A stretch of 64,000 nt of DNA, from the NCBI GenBank assembly GCA_019009955.1, contig CM032230.1, forward strand, positions 106,204,501-106,268,500, in the 5' to 3' direction. Position 1 is the stretch's first letter. Each line of letters starts with the position of its first letter. The stretch is from Riptortus pedestris. Taxonomy: Eukaryota; Arthropoda; Insecta; Hemiptera; Alydidae. Of this stretch, positions 12,106 through 23,206 are shown piece by piece. The notes beneath the pieces are model-generated. The model did no database searches, had not been told where the DNA came from, and was given only the letters and a program-made list of their open reading frames with translations. Position numbers and translations under genes: made by a program.

Positions 12106-12616
12106 CTGGAGCATTTTAAAAGCCGAGTGGTATCTCGAGCTACAAAGATCCGACACTTCTGAGGCCAGTCTTAACATATGCCTCGGAATGCTGGACAATT
12201 AATAAGAAGCAGGAACAAGCTCTGGGTAGGTTTGAGAGGCGGATTCTGAGGAAAATCTTGGGAGGCGTCTGTGAAAATGGGATCTGGAGGCGACGGACTA
12301 ATGCCGAGGTTATGACATTATATGGAGATGCGGATATAATGACGTTCATCCGGGTAAGCCGTCTCAGATGGGCTCGACATGTGGCGAGAATGTCAGAAGA
12401 CGAGATCCCCAAGAAGGTGCTGCAAGAGGTGCTATATGGCACAAGAAGGAGAGGGAGGCCAAGGTTGCGGTGGATAAATGGCGTGGCCGAGGATGCCCGA
12501 TCCATTCTGGGGATTCGGGATTGGAAGATGGCGGCGCAGGACAGAGATGACTGGTGGTCAAAGCTGCAAGAGGCCCTGTCCCCTCGCGGGATGTAGCGCC
12601 AGTGATGATGATGATG
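12106..12616 (+). mobile_element. 5'-truncated non-LTR retrotransposon with target-site duplication
   Basis: The last ~160 codons of a LINE polyprotein are readable: VLTYASECWTINKKQEQALG, then RFERRILRKILGG, RLRWARHVARMSEDEIPKK, GRRGRPRLRWINGVAED and a stop at 12594-12596. This is the region downstream of the reverse transcriptase in many arthropod elements. A short (TGA)n tail follows. The 12-mer AAACAGTTCAAG occurs at 12094-12105 and again at 12617-12628, so both insertion boundaries are fixed. Just inside the 5' end the reading frame starts one phase off (EHFKSRVVSRATKIR) and resumes in the other frame, consistent with a small deletion. The element is non-autonomous and dead. Confidence 0.92.
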
Positions 12617-12628
12617 AAACAGTTCAAG
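12617..12628 (+). repeat. Right target-site duplication of the LINE insertion
   Basis: AAACAGTTCAAG, identical to 12094-12105. It directly follows the TGATGATGATGATG tail. Confidence 0.9.
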
Positions 12629-13289
12629 GAAAGTGAGTAAAGTTTCTATGTTGCGGGTACTGTTGTAAGTTTGTGACTATTTGTTTGGGCCATAATTACT
12701 TGGTATTAAAGCGAAGTTCGATGGAATTTTTGATTTGGTTTTGTAATACCTACTATATTTGACTTGTGACTAGATGTGTTATTCAGTGATTCTTGTTTCT
12801 TTTTAAGTTAACAAATTCATTTGCCAGTGTTTTGCCCTCCTTCCATGCGAAAAAACGAAATGTAAAGAAAAAAAAAACTTTAGATGTTAACAGACATTGC
12901 AACACAGCTTATTAAAATTTGAAATGAAGTGCTCCATTATATAAAAACTTTTTGTTAATATAACATGAGTAGGAATAGGGGTTTACTCATGAACGAAAAC
13001 TGAAAAATGGTAATTTATCGGTAAATATTCAATTTATAGAAAGAACGTATATGACAAAATTTATAGGAAATCACGTTTACAATATGATTTATTCTATACA
13101 ATATTTAGATCCGACGAATAACAACGAAGATATATAGAATTTTCAAAATTCTCACCCTCTAAACCCCCCCTCCTCTCCGACTGGTCCGACATAAAACGTT
13201 TAAATATGGAATTTGTTAACGGCCAAACAAAAATTGCGGCCTCTAGAAAGTTAATAGTCCTATATATATAGTTTTGAACGGCCCTTATT

Positions 13290-13407
13290 AGCAGATTTCC
13301 CTTAAGGGAAATCAGCTATTGAGGACGTACTCATGACGCGAGTTTCGAAAAATTTCTTCAAATGTTCATCGATTCTACCCAGGAGATGGCAAAAATGAGG
13401 TCCGTTC

Positions 13408-13465
<58 letters not shown>

Positions 13466-13932
13466 CTGTTAACGCTCTAGTGGTCGCAATTTTCGTTTGA
13501 TCGCTACCAAACTCGATATTTAAACGTTTTATGCAAAAAAGACAGTTCAAGTTCATTAATGGCTCAAATCGGACCAGAGGGAGGGGGGGTTTAGAGGGGA
13601 GGATTTTCGAAAATTCGAAATATCTCCGTTACTATACGTCGGATCGAAAATTTATATAGTACCAATCTTATTCCAAATTAAATGTACTATAAATAATGTT
13701 ATATACATTTATTCTGTATCTTGAATATTAACCGAGATATTTGCATTTTTCTGTTTTCAGCTTCTGAAATGAGTTCGGCTAACTTGGGACTCGGACTAAC
13801 GGGTCTAATCGTGAGTTTCCGTCAAGAGCTAGTTCCTGTAACTGTTTGACTCTCTATTCCGAAATTTCTCTATTGTAAAACTTCACTTGGGAAATCTGCT
13901 TAGTTTACGCAGCCCCTGCGTGACGGACTTTT
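13290..13932 (+). mobile_element. F1 element (inner), full length
   Basis: It starts AGCAGATTTCCCTTAAGGGA with the perfect 20-bp palindrome, has a TA core at 13415-13462, and ends GGGAAATCTGCTTAGTTTAC, then ACGCAGCCCCTGCGT, GACGGACTT. It is inserted in a T-rich site of the outer copy, which fixes its ends as lying between T residues. Confidence 0.87.
13415..13462. repeat. (TA)n core of the inner F1 copy
   Basis: A pure TA tract between the GTTCAAAATTA and TTTGTCTGTTAACG blocks. Confidence 0.9.
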
Positions 13933-14231
13933 TTCGTCATCTCATCGGTAGAATAGATGGACATTTGAGGACATTTTTCGAAAATCTACTCATGAGTACG
14001 ACCTCAACAGCTGATTTATGTTAGGATAAATGTGCTAATAAGCGGTATGCACTTCAAAATGAAAAGCACGTAACAAAAAAATCATAAGTCAATAATATAA
14101 AATGTCATTATTTAATAAAATTATATGTAGCTTAAGGAATCAAAACAATGGGTCTTACCGGGTCATGTTTATAGGTATAGGCACAATTGGAAATGGATAT
14201 AAATAAATCATAAAACTAAAGCTACATATTA

Positions 14232-14645
14232 AGTCCGTCACGCAGGGGCTGCGTAAACTAAGCAGATTTCCCTCGTGAAGTTTTACAATAGAGAAATCTC
14301 AATCTACGAACTAGATTTCGGCGGGAACCATAGCGCGTTCGTTACATTTAATAAAAATGCAAATATCTCGGTTAATATTCAAGATAGAGAATAAAACAAT
14401 ATTTATAGTAAAATTAATTTGCATAAGATTGATTCTGTACAATATTTCGATCCGACGTATAGTAACGAAGATATTTCGAATTTTCGAAAATCCTCCCCTC
14501 TAAACCCCCCTCCCACTGGTCCGATTTCAGCCGTTAACGAACTTGATCTTTCTTTTTACATAAAACGACTAACGACTAAATATCGAGTTTGGTAACGATC
14601 AAACAAAAATTGCGATCGCTAGAGCGGTAACAGACAAATATATAT

Positions 14646-14699
<54 letters not shown>

Positions 14700-14822
14700 T
14701 TTTGAACGGACCTCATTTTCGTCATCTACTAGGTAGGATCGATGGACATTTGAAGAAAAAATTCGAAAATTCCGTCATGAGTACAACCTCAATAGCTGAT
14801 TTGCCTCAAGGGAAATCTGCTA
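14232..14822 (-). mobile_element. F1 element, full length
   Basis: The 3' end AAGTCCGTCACGCAGGGGCT lies on the left and the 5' end GGGAAATCTGCT at 14822 on the right. The core is a TA tract (14638-14697). This is the short subtype with the CTATTGTAAAACTTCAC-type segment. Confidence 0.87.
14638..14697. repeat. (TA)n core of an F1 copy
   Basis: A TA tract with one GA interruption near 14647, flanked by F1 blocks. Confidence 0.9.
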
Positions 14823-15333
14823 AAACGCTTGTCATGCCTATGTGACGATCAGCTAATGAACAAACAGTGACATTTGTAGAATAAACACAGTCTTAAATGA
14901 GAATAAGCATAAAGCATACGGGAACTACAATGTTAAGAATACTTTGAGTTTGTGATTGGCATTGGACCTTTCGAAGAATGTAGACATTTGTTTTCCATTG
15001 TCCGAGGCAACTGCCGGAGAAGAAGAGTCGACAAAAGTTGAAGAATTCTAGGTCGCAAAGAAGATAAATTGTGGGGATGGACAAGAAATAATACAGGAGG
15101 CATTGTTAGAACTGAATGCGGTCATTCATTAAAGTGACTGTCAGTAAAGGATGGCCAATGGCCTTTTCTCTCCACTTGTCAGCTGAGTTCTTCGTCCTCC
15201 ATTGTGTCACACCGGTCCAATCTAACCTCACACACTTAGTAACTACATCCTCCTATCAGTCACAATAGCACGCTACTAAATTCGTCAATGAAGCCCCCAC
15301 ACCAACCAACCACTTATAGTACTTACATATTAG

Positions 15334-16322
<989 letters not shown>

Positions 16323-16339
16323 TTTTATGAGTAACTACG

Positions 16340-16815
16340 AAATTTCAAAAGACAGTCACGCAGGGTATTTGCAAGAAAGCAGATTTCCCACGTGCTGGAA
16401 TGACATGCAGATGACCTTGCCACCCCCCCCCCCCACGTTCTAATACTTATTACTTAGTAAGAACCCCTTGAAATTTAAGTTACTCATGAGCTGTTTAGTG
16501 TTGTAATCACTTAAAGTGAAAAACGCAGGAGTAGAAAGAGGTTCACAAAAAGCTAGTAAAAGAAAAAGCCCGTCACGAAGGGGCTGCGAAAACTAAGCAA
16601 TGCCCCAGGTATTGGTATGACACACTTGTGATCTCATCTCACCAAATTTTCTTCTTTTCTCCATTTCTAGGTAAAAAACCGATGAGGAAACGAGTTGTAA
16701 GGGGGGGGGGAGGATTGAAGGCTGAAAAGAAGAAACTAGAAATAGCTCACTTAATACTTGAGTTACGAATAAATTATAAAACAACAATTGTAGAGCATCA
16801 ATAGCTTAACAAGAT
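16340..16815 (-). mobile_element. F1-related fragments, alternative subfamily (1b)
   Basis: Two F1-like 3' termini (CAGTCACGCAGGG at 16352; GCCCGTCACGAAGGGGCTGC at 16567) are each followed by a GCTGGAATGACA / GTATTGGTATGACACACTTG segment not found in ordinary F1. TAGAGCATCAATAG near 16790 recurs in the second copy near 6925-6940. Confidence 0.6.
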
Positions 16816-16864
16816 TCACTCTATAACATTTTGCGATACAAACCATAATAAAGACAGTATTTTA

Positions 16865-16985
16865 AATACTCAAAATCCGCCTATAAACCTCCCTTTTCCC
16901 ACCCCCGTTTTCAAACATTAACTAATAAGTCTAATAGCCATTAAATAACGAGTATGGTATAGAAGAAATAAATATTTTTGATTTA
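16865..16985 (-). mobile_element. F1 internal fragment
   Basis: A weak match to the central F1 blocks: a C-rich CTCCCTTTTCCCACCCCC stretch, then ACGAGTATGGTATAGAAGAA. Both ends are missing. Confidence 0.45.
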
Positions 16986-17044
16986 CGACCGAAAAATTTT
17001 AATTCATGACTTCATCACAATATTTACTTCATCTATCTCACACA

Positions 17045-17426
17045 GTAAAAGTTCAATAAAAACGATATTTGGTATTTAAGCTTGGAATAAAGTGGTTCAT
17101 GATATAACAGCATATTGATAATATGACAAGGGTCGGCGTGGGGGTTTACAGAAGGCAGAAATCTAAGAAATGCAAATATCTCCGTTAACATCAAAGATAG
17201 AGAATAAATGCAAATAACAATATTTATAGTACAGTTTATTTGGAATAAGATTGTTCCTAGATAATGTTTGACGTTTGATAACGGAGATAATTCGAATTTT
17301 CAACTCTTCCCCCCCAGTTAATTCAGTTCATTTCAGTCATTAATGAATTTGTCCATTGTTTTGTATGAAACCCTAATATATAGAATTTGGTTGCGATCAA
17401 ACGAGAATTGCGACCGATAGATTGGT

Positions 17427-17463
<37 letters not shown>

Positions 17464-17552
17464 TTGAGTCCATTATATTTGAAGGCATTTTTCAAAAAAT
17501 TGCATCATAAGTTCGTCCTCAATAGCTGAGTTTCCTTTAAGGGAAATCTGTT
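17045..17552 (-). mobile_element. F1 element, long subtype, 3' end missing
   Basis: The 5' terminus on the right is TTTAAGGGAAATCTGTT at 17552. It has a TA core at 17432-17460 and extends left through CGATATTTGGTATTTAAGCT. No hairpin was found. Confidence 0.75.
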
Positions 17553-17604
17553 AAGGCACAAATAGATCTTTCCTAATTCGCGCGCTTATGCAAGTTTGGA
17601 AATG

Positions 17605-18032
17605 AGAACAATTTTCGTTTGATCGCTACCAAAACTCGATATTTAAACATTTAATGCAAAAAAGACAGTTCAAGTTCGTTAACGGCTGAAATCGGACCAG
17701 TGGGAGGGGGGGTTTAGAGGGGGGAATTTCGAAAATTCGAAATATCTCCGTTACTATACGTCGGATCGAAACATTGTATAGAACCAATCTTATTGCAAAT
17801 TAAATTTACTGTAAATATTGTAATACACATTTATTCTCTATTTTGACTATTAACCGAGATATTTGCATTTTTATGAAGTGTAACGGACGAGCTATGGTCG
17901 CTTCTATACGGTCTCGCCGAAAGCTAGTTCGGCGTTTCCGTAACTGTTCGGCACTCGTATGGAGATTTTTCTATTGTATAACTTTACATGGGAAATCTGC
18001 TTAGTTGACGCAGCCCCTGCGTGACGGACTTT
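17605..18032 (+). mobile_element. F1 element, short subtype, 5' truncated
   Basis: It starts inside the TTCGTTTGATCGCTACC block after the TA core would have ended. It ends at the hairpin ACGCAGCCCCTGCGT and GACGGACTTTTTT and is directly followed by a second F1 3' end. Confidence 0.8.
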
Positions 18033-18230
18033 TTTACTTTCGGTCTTCAGTAAACACCCACTCCTACTCATGTCATATTGACAGTAAGGTGTTATATTAG
18101 GAAGTACACTATTTGAAGACAAAATACCAAATATTATTCTTTTTGAACTTTTATGTTTTGAGAAAAATGCAAATACGTGGCGCGCGTGAGAAATCTGCTT
18201 ATTTAACGCAGCCCCTGCATGACAGACTTT
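18033..18230 (+). mobile_element. Second, tandem F1 3' end (long subtype)
   Basis: It begins CTTTCGGTCTTCAGTAAACA, the long-subtype 3' segment, and ends GAGAAATCTGCTTATTTAAC with a second hairpin (GCAGCCCCTGC). It sits immediately after another F1 3' terminus. Confidence 0.75.
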
Positions 18231-19479
18231 TATTTTCTATTCTACTATACCCCTATGACCAGCTCATTTGTATATGACTATTGTATCATTCACTCAATAA
18301 ATGTTGGTACCTCAAAATCTTGTAAATTCGGCTTTTTTCTCAATAATGTTTTTTTTTTCTTGTAGCAGTCCTTCCCAAAATAGAAGTGAATCCTATTGGA
18401 GAAAGCATGAACCTGAAACAGTTCCATATTCCTACACTATATGAATAGCTATATGAAAAGCAACCTTTAAAAATAACCATAATAGAAATATTAGTAATTA
18501 AAAGCATAATTTCTTAAAATATGGGTTATGTAGGATTCTCTTGCTTCCTGATCACTATCTATTTCAACTATAATTGAAAATTTTCCAGTTTTCTTAAAAG
18601 GTAAAAAACTTGCGCAAGATAAATCATTCGTGGGAAAGAGACTGCTTCATTATGAACTTATTTTTCGGCAATATTTTGAGGCATTAATATTTTAATATGG
18701 ACGACCATAATAGTGTGAAATTCCTTCGGACGTAGCGCGAATTAATTAAAAGGCATGAGGCTAATCTTTATTAATTAGTGTAATGGATACCTGTGCGGAG
18801 TTAGGAGTTAGAAGTTGGATAAAGTTTAAAGGCAGATCAGGGACTTAAGCCCTCCCTCGAGTGCACAACAAGGCATTTAACTAGATCCAAGCGTGGTCAC
18901 GAAGAGATAAGAAATAAAAAAAATATATACCTACACAAATAAAACAATTATAATAAAAATTTTAATTTTTCAAACCTCAAAAAAATTGAAGAAGTAGTTA
19001 TTCAACGACTGTCTAGCCAACGATTAGTATATTTTTGCTATTATAAGTTCGCATGGTGAGACCGTCATGGTCTATTCCTAATGACAGGATAAGGGAAATT
19101 CCGTTAAACTTGTTACAATGATAACAGCATACAAATTAAACGTAAATTTGAACGAATGGTGTTCTTTCATCAAGGGGTTTAAAAATTAAAACTTGTCTTG
19201 ATCCCCAGCCCAGATTCCAGGTAATCAAACCATTCTTTAAACAGTTTTTTGTCCCCAAATTAGTACAGCATATGAATGCACTACTCCTTTTTAATTCCAA
19301 AGGCAGAATTTGAACTAGATAGAGAAATTAATAAATTTTGAAAATTGATAGTTATTGAAGCATTATAGCACTATAAAGCAATCATGTTATACAATACTTA
19401 ACTGGTATATTTCTATTCTATGGGTAAGTCAATAAATTTGTATTTAGTAGGTTACGATATATATATAATATCTTATTTA
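18231..19479. other. No gene seen
   Basis: Unique-looking AT-rich sequence without long ORFs or noticed repeats. Confidence 0.55.
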
Positions 19480-19672
19480 TTAGGATCCACTTCATGTCTT
19501 ATTAATGCCCACTAATAGGCAGAGTGGGATTGGTTATCTACAGGTCGCCATCCTTTTCTAGCCAGGGTGGGACTAAGTATTTTATTTAGTGATTTCGTCG
19601 CTAAATAGATGTCTATTACCTACGGGGGAATTGATCCCACGACTCTAGGTTTATGGTTACAAATGAAATAAA
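19480..19672 (-). repeat. SINE copy, tRNA-like head
   Basis: On the minus strand, GGGATCAATTCCC is a B-box-like motif. It is followed by the shared body (ATTTAGCGACGAAATCACTA, AGTCCCACCCTGGCTAGAAA, CCTGTAGATAACC). Confidence 0.72.
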
Positions 19673-19849
19673 TTAGTCCTCCAAAATGAAAGAATATAAT
19701 TTACATTCATGGGCCCACCTACCAAATTTAATTTACAAGTGACATAACTTCCTTCTTTCTAACTAGGCATATTTCAGGTCATAGCAAAGATAAAGAATAT
19801 TAAAAGGTCATAGAAAATGCTCGAATATTACACTGTACGTTAAACAGCT

Positions 19850-20300
19850 TTGGACGTACTCACATTCCTCAATTTTTTAAAAATTTCCTGAAATACCATT
19901 GATCCGACCTGATAAGAATGCAAAAAATGAGGTGAACTCAAAATTATATATTAGTATCTATCTATATCGACAGTGTTGATCAGCAACCTAATATGTCAAA
20001 AATGTGATAAATCCTGATTTTTGAATATTTATATTAATTGTACTGTTCTTGATGGTCTATTTCAAGGCTTTATTCAAACTTATTTTATATTATTCATTTA
20101 TAATTTAAAATAACTGGAAGTAATATATCAATATTTTAATTTACTGAATGGTTAAATTAGTTTTTTGTTTTCTGTAAAAGTAATTTTTTTGACATACGAG
20201 GTTGCTGATCAACACCGTCAATATACTTTTCTGTTAATGCTCTTGTTAGGGAGAGAATTGATCGTCATATTTGAAATTTCTTTGGCTATGATATACTAGG
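19850..20300 (+). mobile_element. F1 element interrupted by a MITE
   Basis: The 5' block (CCTGATAAGAATGCAAAAAA, GAGGTGAACTCAAAATTATA) stops in a TA-rich core at 19966 and resumes at 20222 with CTTTTCTGTTAATGCTCTTG. The copy is old, without clear ends. Confidence 0.65.
19967..20221. mobile_element. TA-inserted MITE inside the core of an F1 copy
   Basis: The ends are TCGACAGTGTTGATCAGCAA on the left, and TTGACGGTGTTGATCAGCAA read inward from the right, continuing CCT..TATGTCAAAAA on both sides. TA flanks each end. It has no coding capacity, so it is probably a Tc1/mariner-mobilised MITE. The flanks are F1 sequence on both sides. Confidence 0.82.
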
Positions 20301-20442
20301 TCAGGTGAAAAAAGATATTTTGTGAATGCAATCATATAATATAGACTTTTGTTTCTATGTGATTTTGTGAACAATAAAAACACGTCAGATAAAACATGCT
20401 ACCCCTTTTTTGTGCCTAAGCTCCCTACCTACCTAAGCAAGG

Positions 20443-20859
20443 TAATGAAACGGCAGATTTGGAAGCTCGTAGTGCTCGAGAAGACGAAACAACAGTAACC
20501 TTCATCTCCGAAGATGATTTGAAACGAGAGTTTCAAAAATTCATATTTCAAAAGTGGAAGTCGGACTGGTAGAAGAAACATGACGATAAGTTAAAGCGAT
20601 GGAATACTACTAGTAGAAAAATCCGAAAAGAGGAGGTTGTTCTTGCCCGTGTCCGAATTGGACACACATAGTTATTTACTGCGATTGTTGTAATGTCCAT
20701 CTTACTGTACATCTTCTACTTAATTGTAAAATACACAATCTTCCAAGAACAGCTTCGAACGTTAAACCGAACTTAAGTGAACTTCTTAGAAACTTTGAAG
20801 AAGACATCAAAAGGCTTTTTGCATTTTTAACAGAAACTCGTTTGTTCCAAAAACTATAG
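20443..20859 (+). pseudogene. C-terminal fragment of a non-LTR retrotransposon ORF2
   Basis: One frame reads EDDLKREFQKFIFQKWKSDW, stop, then RKIRKEEVVLARVRIGHT. After a frame change comes YCDCCNVHLTVHLLLNC and a C-terminus ending RLFAFLTETRLFQKL-stop. The RIGHT motif followed by a CxxC...H...C cluster is typical of the post-RNase H end of jockey/CR1-like elements. There is an internal stop and a frameshift with a short deletion. Confidence 0.75.
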
Positions 20860-22382
20860 ATCTTTCTACCCCTAAAGGCAGTAGAAGGTATATTGCAATA
20901 AATACATAAAGCTGAAATTCTTATTTCTTTGTTAGCAAACTCGATAATTAAATATTAAATGGGAAACTAAAATCCAAAATCATCAGCGGTCGCATTGGAT
21001 CAGGGGAAGTCGGAAGTTTATTTAAGGGCAGAAATCATAATGCCTAGGTCATTATGCGAAATATTGAAAATACAAAAGGATTTCTTGTTGATCAAGTTAT
21101 TTTCAGAAAAAATTAATACATTTTTGTCATATATTAATGGAAAAATACATATGAATTAGTTTTCGAACTTAACCCCCACTCTTGCTTATGCACCACATAT
21201 CCATTCGTCGGCTCCGTTGTAAGACATCGACGGGTATTGAAAGACACTTGCCAAATAGATCTCAGTGAGGTAAAGCTCCACTGACTGCAGGTTTTTTATT
21301 AGCTAAACCCCATATTTAAGATATTTGTTTGAAAACAATCGGTTCCGCATAAAATATATTTTCGTGGACGTATTTGATAACTTCGTAGGAAAAGTTTTGG
21401 CTTCTCAAAGAAAGAAAATTATCCTTTTGTTCTACTCTAGTGATCAAATTTTCTCTCTGTTGCCTTTTATCATTTCTTTCAGAAGTGAGTGAAATTCTCT
21501 GTGACATTCCACCTTCAACAGCAGGCTTGAAGGGGGTAGGGGTGTTCCACTGTTATGTCATGCACCCTTTCTCCATTCTGCTGCTACAATTCTTGTCGAG
21601 CTATGTTTCCAATGCATATGGTTAAAAGAAATAAATTTATCCATCTAGGTCATTACACAAGTTCCTCGGGCCGGAAACAAATCACACCCAAAAGAATGAA
21701 TGCGGCACACATTCCTTATGAGGGGCCCATCTAGATTTTAAAATGCTTTATCCAAACTTGACTTGGATTAGGCCACATATTTATTGGAAGCGTAATGTAG
21801 TCCTTTACTTTTACTTATATTGAAAAATGTGTCACTCACTTTTGACAGGCAAAAGTCAGCCTTTTTTCGAAGTGTAAATTACTTCAAAAGCAATACTGCA
21901 AATGTAGATCTATAGCAGCTTTCTCTACGTCTGCTTCCATGAGCGATAGAATTTCATTTCACCCTCTCGTCCCATCTTTTTCAGTCTTCACTCCTTGGCT
22001 ACTTAACACTATCTCATCCTTTTCGAGTCATCCTGCTGTCTCACTTCCTACCATCTCTGGTAAACTCTTGGCTATAAACTAGTGGCTATTGAGTGAAATC
22101 CTCCAAGTCACTTTCCTAGAAAGGGATTTCTGTTATGAATGTCAAGATCTTGCTTCTCCCGATGTGAGTAGCGAGTTCGCCTGTATGTTTCAAGCTTATC
22201 AGGATCCTTTCTATAGTAGGACATATGAAGCCACTTGGAGGGGATTTCAAATTCTTTCCCAGTTTTGTGGTAAAACAGTTGTACATGTCCCATCAAATTT
22301 TCAACAGCTTTCTTCAGTAGCTAGTCAGGCAAGCCACCAGTCCTTTGATTTTCTCAAACTCCAGATCTCTACATCCAGTTTT
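20860..22382. other. No gene assigned; two unexplained minus-strand ORFs
   Basis: Two short minus-strand ORFs here are less repetitive than most: 21316-21507, and 22108-22296 (containing HVQLFYHKTGKEFEIPSKWL). Neither matches a family I know and neither has convincing splice sites. They could be fragments of unknown transposons. Confidence 0.4.
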
Positions 22383-23005
22383 AGCAGATTTCCCTTAAGG
22401 GAAATCAGCTATTAAGGTCGTACTCATGACGCGAGTTTCAAAAAATTTCTTCAAATGTCCATCGATCCTACCCAGGAGATGACTAAAATGAGGTCCGTTC
22501 AAAATTATAAATATTTGTCTGTTAACGCTCTAGCGGTCGCAATTTTTGTTTGATCGTTACCAAACTCGGAATTTAATCGTTTTATGTAAAAAGGAAGATC
22601 AAGTTCGTTAATGGCTGAAATCGGACCAGCGGGAGGGGGGGTTTAGAGGGGGGATTTTTGAAAATTCAAAATATCTCCGTTATTTTGCGTCGGATCGAAA
22701 AAGTTTAATGAATCAATCTTATTGCAAATTAAATTTACTATATAAATAATGTTCTATACATTTATTCTGTATCTTGAATATTAACCGAGATATTTGCATT
22801 GGTATTGTGTGTGTGGTCGGCAGGAGTCGGCTATGTTCGGGACTTTCCGCCGATAGCTAGGGGGGCCGTTTCCATAACTGTTCGTCCCTCGTGAATTGGT
22901 TTAGAGATTTCTTACTACTACTGCTGTTATTGGGCAGATTTTTCTATTGTAAAACTTCACGTGGGAAATCTGCTTAGCTTACACAGCCCCTGCGTGACGG
23001 ACTTT
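22383..23005 (+). mobile_element. F1 element, full length, short TA core
   Basis: It starts AGCAGATTTCCCTTAAGGGA with the perfect palindrome. The core has almost no TA tract (AAAATTATAAATATTTGTCTG). It ends GGGAAATCTGCTTAGCTTAC, hairpin, GACGGACTTTTTT. Because of the minimal core, this is the cleanest reference copy in the window. Confidence 0.88.
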
Positions 23006-23206
23006 TTTGTTTTATCATAACCTTAACTCAGAAGACCCTAAAGTATTTTAACTCAATCCTGAAGAAAAGCATAAAGAATAAACTTAAACTATTTCATTAT
23101 TTCAAATGCAATATTTGACCACAATAGTAGGCCTGTCAAACAATGTTTATAATTCAGAAAAAAAAACAGAAACTGTCAATAACTCTCATGAGTAGTGACT
23201 GTATTT

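Larger units (their letters stand above)
12960..14036 (-). mobile_element. F1 element (outer) interrupted by a second F1
   Basis: The outer copy runs 12960-13287, is broken at TGAACGGCCCTTAT, and continues at 13933-14036 with CGTCATCTCATCGGTAGAAT and the remaining 5' block. The inner copy lies between, so the pre-insertion site can be read across the gap. Confidence 0.78.

Noticed and set aside
12140..12627. Minus-strand ORFs of 87-121 codons opposite the LINE fragment
   Set aside because: They are antisense shadows of the retrotransposon coding frame, which is the one with recognisable motifs.
22108..22296. Minus-strand ORF of 62 codons with a protein-like look
   Set aside because: No family recognised, no supporting splice sites and no second copy in the window, so it is only mentioned in the gap entry.
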